Shown piece after piece: positions 63,279 to 64,000 of a stretch of 64,000 nt of DNA. Source of the stretch: CAYUQT01 sp964596165 (GTDB lineage Bacteria; Planctomycetota; Phycisphaerae; UBA1845; JAFGLZ01); NCBI GenBank assembly GCA_964596165.1, contig CAZQTW010000031.1, positions 1 through 64,000 on the forward strand. The letters run 5' to 3'. The notes beneath the pieces are model-generated. The model had not been told where the DNA came from. It worked only from the letters and a program-made list of their open reading frames with translations, and did not search any database. Position 1 is the stretch's first letter. Every line of letters starts with the position of its first letter. Position numbers and translations under genes: made by a program.

Positions 63279-63872
63279 ATGGCCAAGTACTTCGCCCATC
63301 CCACAAGCATCGTCGATCAACCCGTCGACATCGGAGACGACACCAAGATCTGGCACTTCTGCCACATTTCGGCCGGCGTGGTCATCGGCCGCGGGTGTTC
63401 GTTCGGCCAGAATTGCTTCGTCGCCCCCGGCGTGCGGATCGGTCACAACGTGAAGGTCCAGAACAACGTGTCGATCTACGACGGCGTCGAACTCGAAGAC
63501 GACGTCTTCTGCGGGCCAAGCATGGTCTTCACGAACGTGTTGAACCCGCGGAGCGCAGTGTCACGTAAGCACGAATATCGCAAAACCTTCGTCCGACGGG
63601 GCGCCACGATCGGCGCGAACGCCACGATCATCTGCGGTCACACCATCGGTCAATACGCCATGATCGGCGCCGGGGCCGTCGTATCGCACGATGTGCCCGA
63701 TTTCGCCCTGGTGGTGGGCGTTCCCGGCCGCATCGTCGGTTGGATGAGTCGCAACGGCCGGCGTCTGACGTTCGACGGTGCCGGTGTCGCGGTTTGTCCG
63801 GCCACCGGTGAGCGGTACCGCAAGTCGGCCGATGGAAGGGTCACGCTGGAAGAAGGGCACCGATCGGACTGA
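63279..63872 (+). CDS. WbpD-like hexapeptide N-acetyltransferase
   Basis: 197 residues. Hexapeptide repeats run from about residue 18 to 150 (DIGDDTKIWHFC, VVIGRGCSFGQN, VRIGHNVKVQNN, VELEDDVFCGPS and so on), with KTFVRRGATIGANATIICG, the WbpD/acetyltransferase signature. WbpD acetylates UDP-GlcNAc(3NH2)A in the pathway to UDP-ManNAc(3NAc)A, a sugar of O-antigen and capsule. The next gene begins like WbpE, which fits. The final 40 residues extend past the coil. The start ATG has no strong ribosome site. Confidence 0.88.
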   Translation: MAKYFAHPTSIVDQPVDIGDDTKIWHFCHISAGVVIGRGCSFGQNCFVAPGVRIGHNVKVQNNVSIYDGVELEDDVFCGPSMVFTNVLNPRSAVSRKHEYRKTFVRRGATIGANATIICGHTIGQYAMIGAGAVVSHDVPDFALVVGVPGRIVGWMSRNGRRLTFDGAGVAVCPATGERYRKSADGRVTLEEGHRSD

Positions 63873-63914
63873 TCGGCGATTCGATCGGCAATCGACAAGG
63901 AGGTTCTTCGGAAT

Positions 63915-64000
63915 ATGACGTCGCCCGTCTCACACGTTCCACTGCTCGACTTGAAGGCGCAATACGCGACCATCCGGGACGAAGTACGGAAGGTCATCGA
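63915..64000 (+). CDS. DegT/DnrJ/EryC1 (WbpE-like) aminotransferase, 5' part
   Basis: Only the first 28 codons are inside the window: VPLLDLKAQYATIRDEV is the standard start of PLP-dependent sugar aminotransferases such as WbpE, which gives the 3-amino group that WbpD acetylates. AAGGAGG (63897-63903) lies 11 nt before the ATG. The gene continues past the right end. Confidence 0.8.
   Translation, partial: MTSPVSHVPLLDLKAQYATIRDEVRKVI

Noticed and set aside
1..64000. tRNA, rRNA, riboswitch and transposase genes
   Set aside because: None seen: no TTCRANYC-type T-loop in a cloverleaf context and no DDE or recombinase motif. Small RNAs without primary-sequence motifs could be missed.

Overview
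The window comes from a high-GC bacterial chromosome, most likely an uncultured planctomycete of the Phycisphaerae/Sedimentisphaerales type. The evidence is a secreted papain-like protease with a PEP-CTERM anchor, two Tat-exported Gfo/Idh/MocA oxidoreductases, BatA-like and DUF58 proteins, PhoPQ-related hydrolases, many large secreted carbohydrate-active proteins, and intergenic regions full of short palindromic repeats. No rRNA or tRNA gene was seen, and no transposase.

Layout. At 1-411 lies the end of a CRISPR array without cas genes. 0.47-9.5 kb holds a divergent pair of glycosyltransferases (GT2 and GT39/PMT type), a B12-binding radical SAM enzyme, a TolC-like outer-membrane lipoprotein behind a near-perfect sigma70 promoter, a polytopic membrane protein and a D-aminoacyl-tRNA deacylase. 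9.5-20 kb holds a phosphoglycosyl transferase, a DUF58 protein, a TetR regulator, a Gfo/Idh oxidoreductase, a parallel beta-helix protein, a metallo-beta-lactamase-fold hydrolase and two tandem PhoPQ-related hydrolases that share an unusual C-terminal tail. 20-29 kb holds rpmI-rplT (without infC), a PanE-like reductase, a proline-rich secreted protein, a GH13 enzyme and the papain-like protease.

29-50 kb is accessory. It contains two toxin-antitoxin pairs (VapC type, MazF type), a 1539-residue secreted barrel protein, a PHP-domain protein, a sialidase-like protein, beta-propeller and HAD lipoproteins, a second Gfo/Idh protein, a decayed GH36 gene, an aspartic protease, a sodium/solute symporter, an AAA ATPase with a C-terminal nuclease-like domain, and a gluzincin lipoprotein. 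Several families of hairpin repeats sit between these genes.

50-64 kb holds a compact operon joining a CaiB/BaiF-type CoA transferase or racemase to a four-subunit 2-oxoacid:ferredoxin oxidoreductase, then a BatA-like protein, rsmG, a DUF1015 (SerK-like) protein, another PIN-toxin pair, a secreted barrel protein, and the start of a wbpD-wbpE type gene pair for a diacetylated aminouronic acid.

Taken together the genes suggest a heterotroph that degrades complex glycans outside the cell, imports products through a Na+ symporter, ferments or oxidises 2-oxoacids with ferredoxin, and builds its own surface polysaccharide. All families were recognised by eye from motifs; no database search was run.
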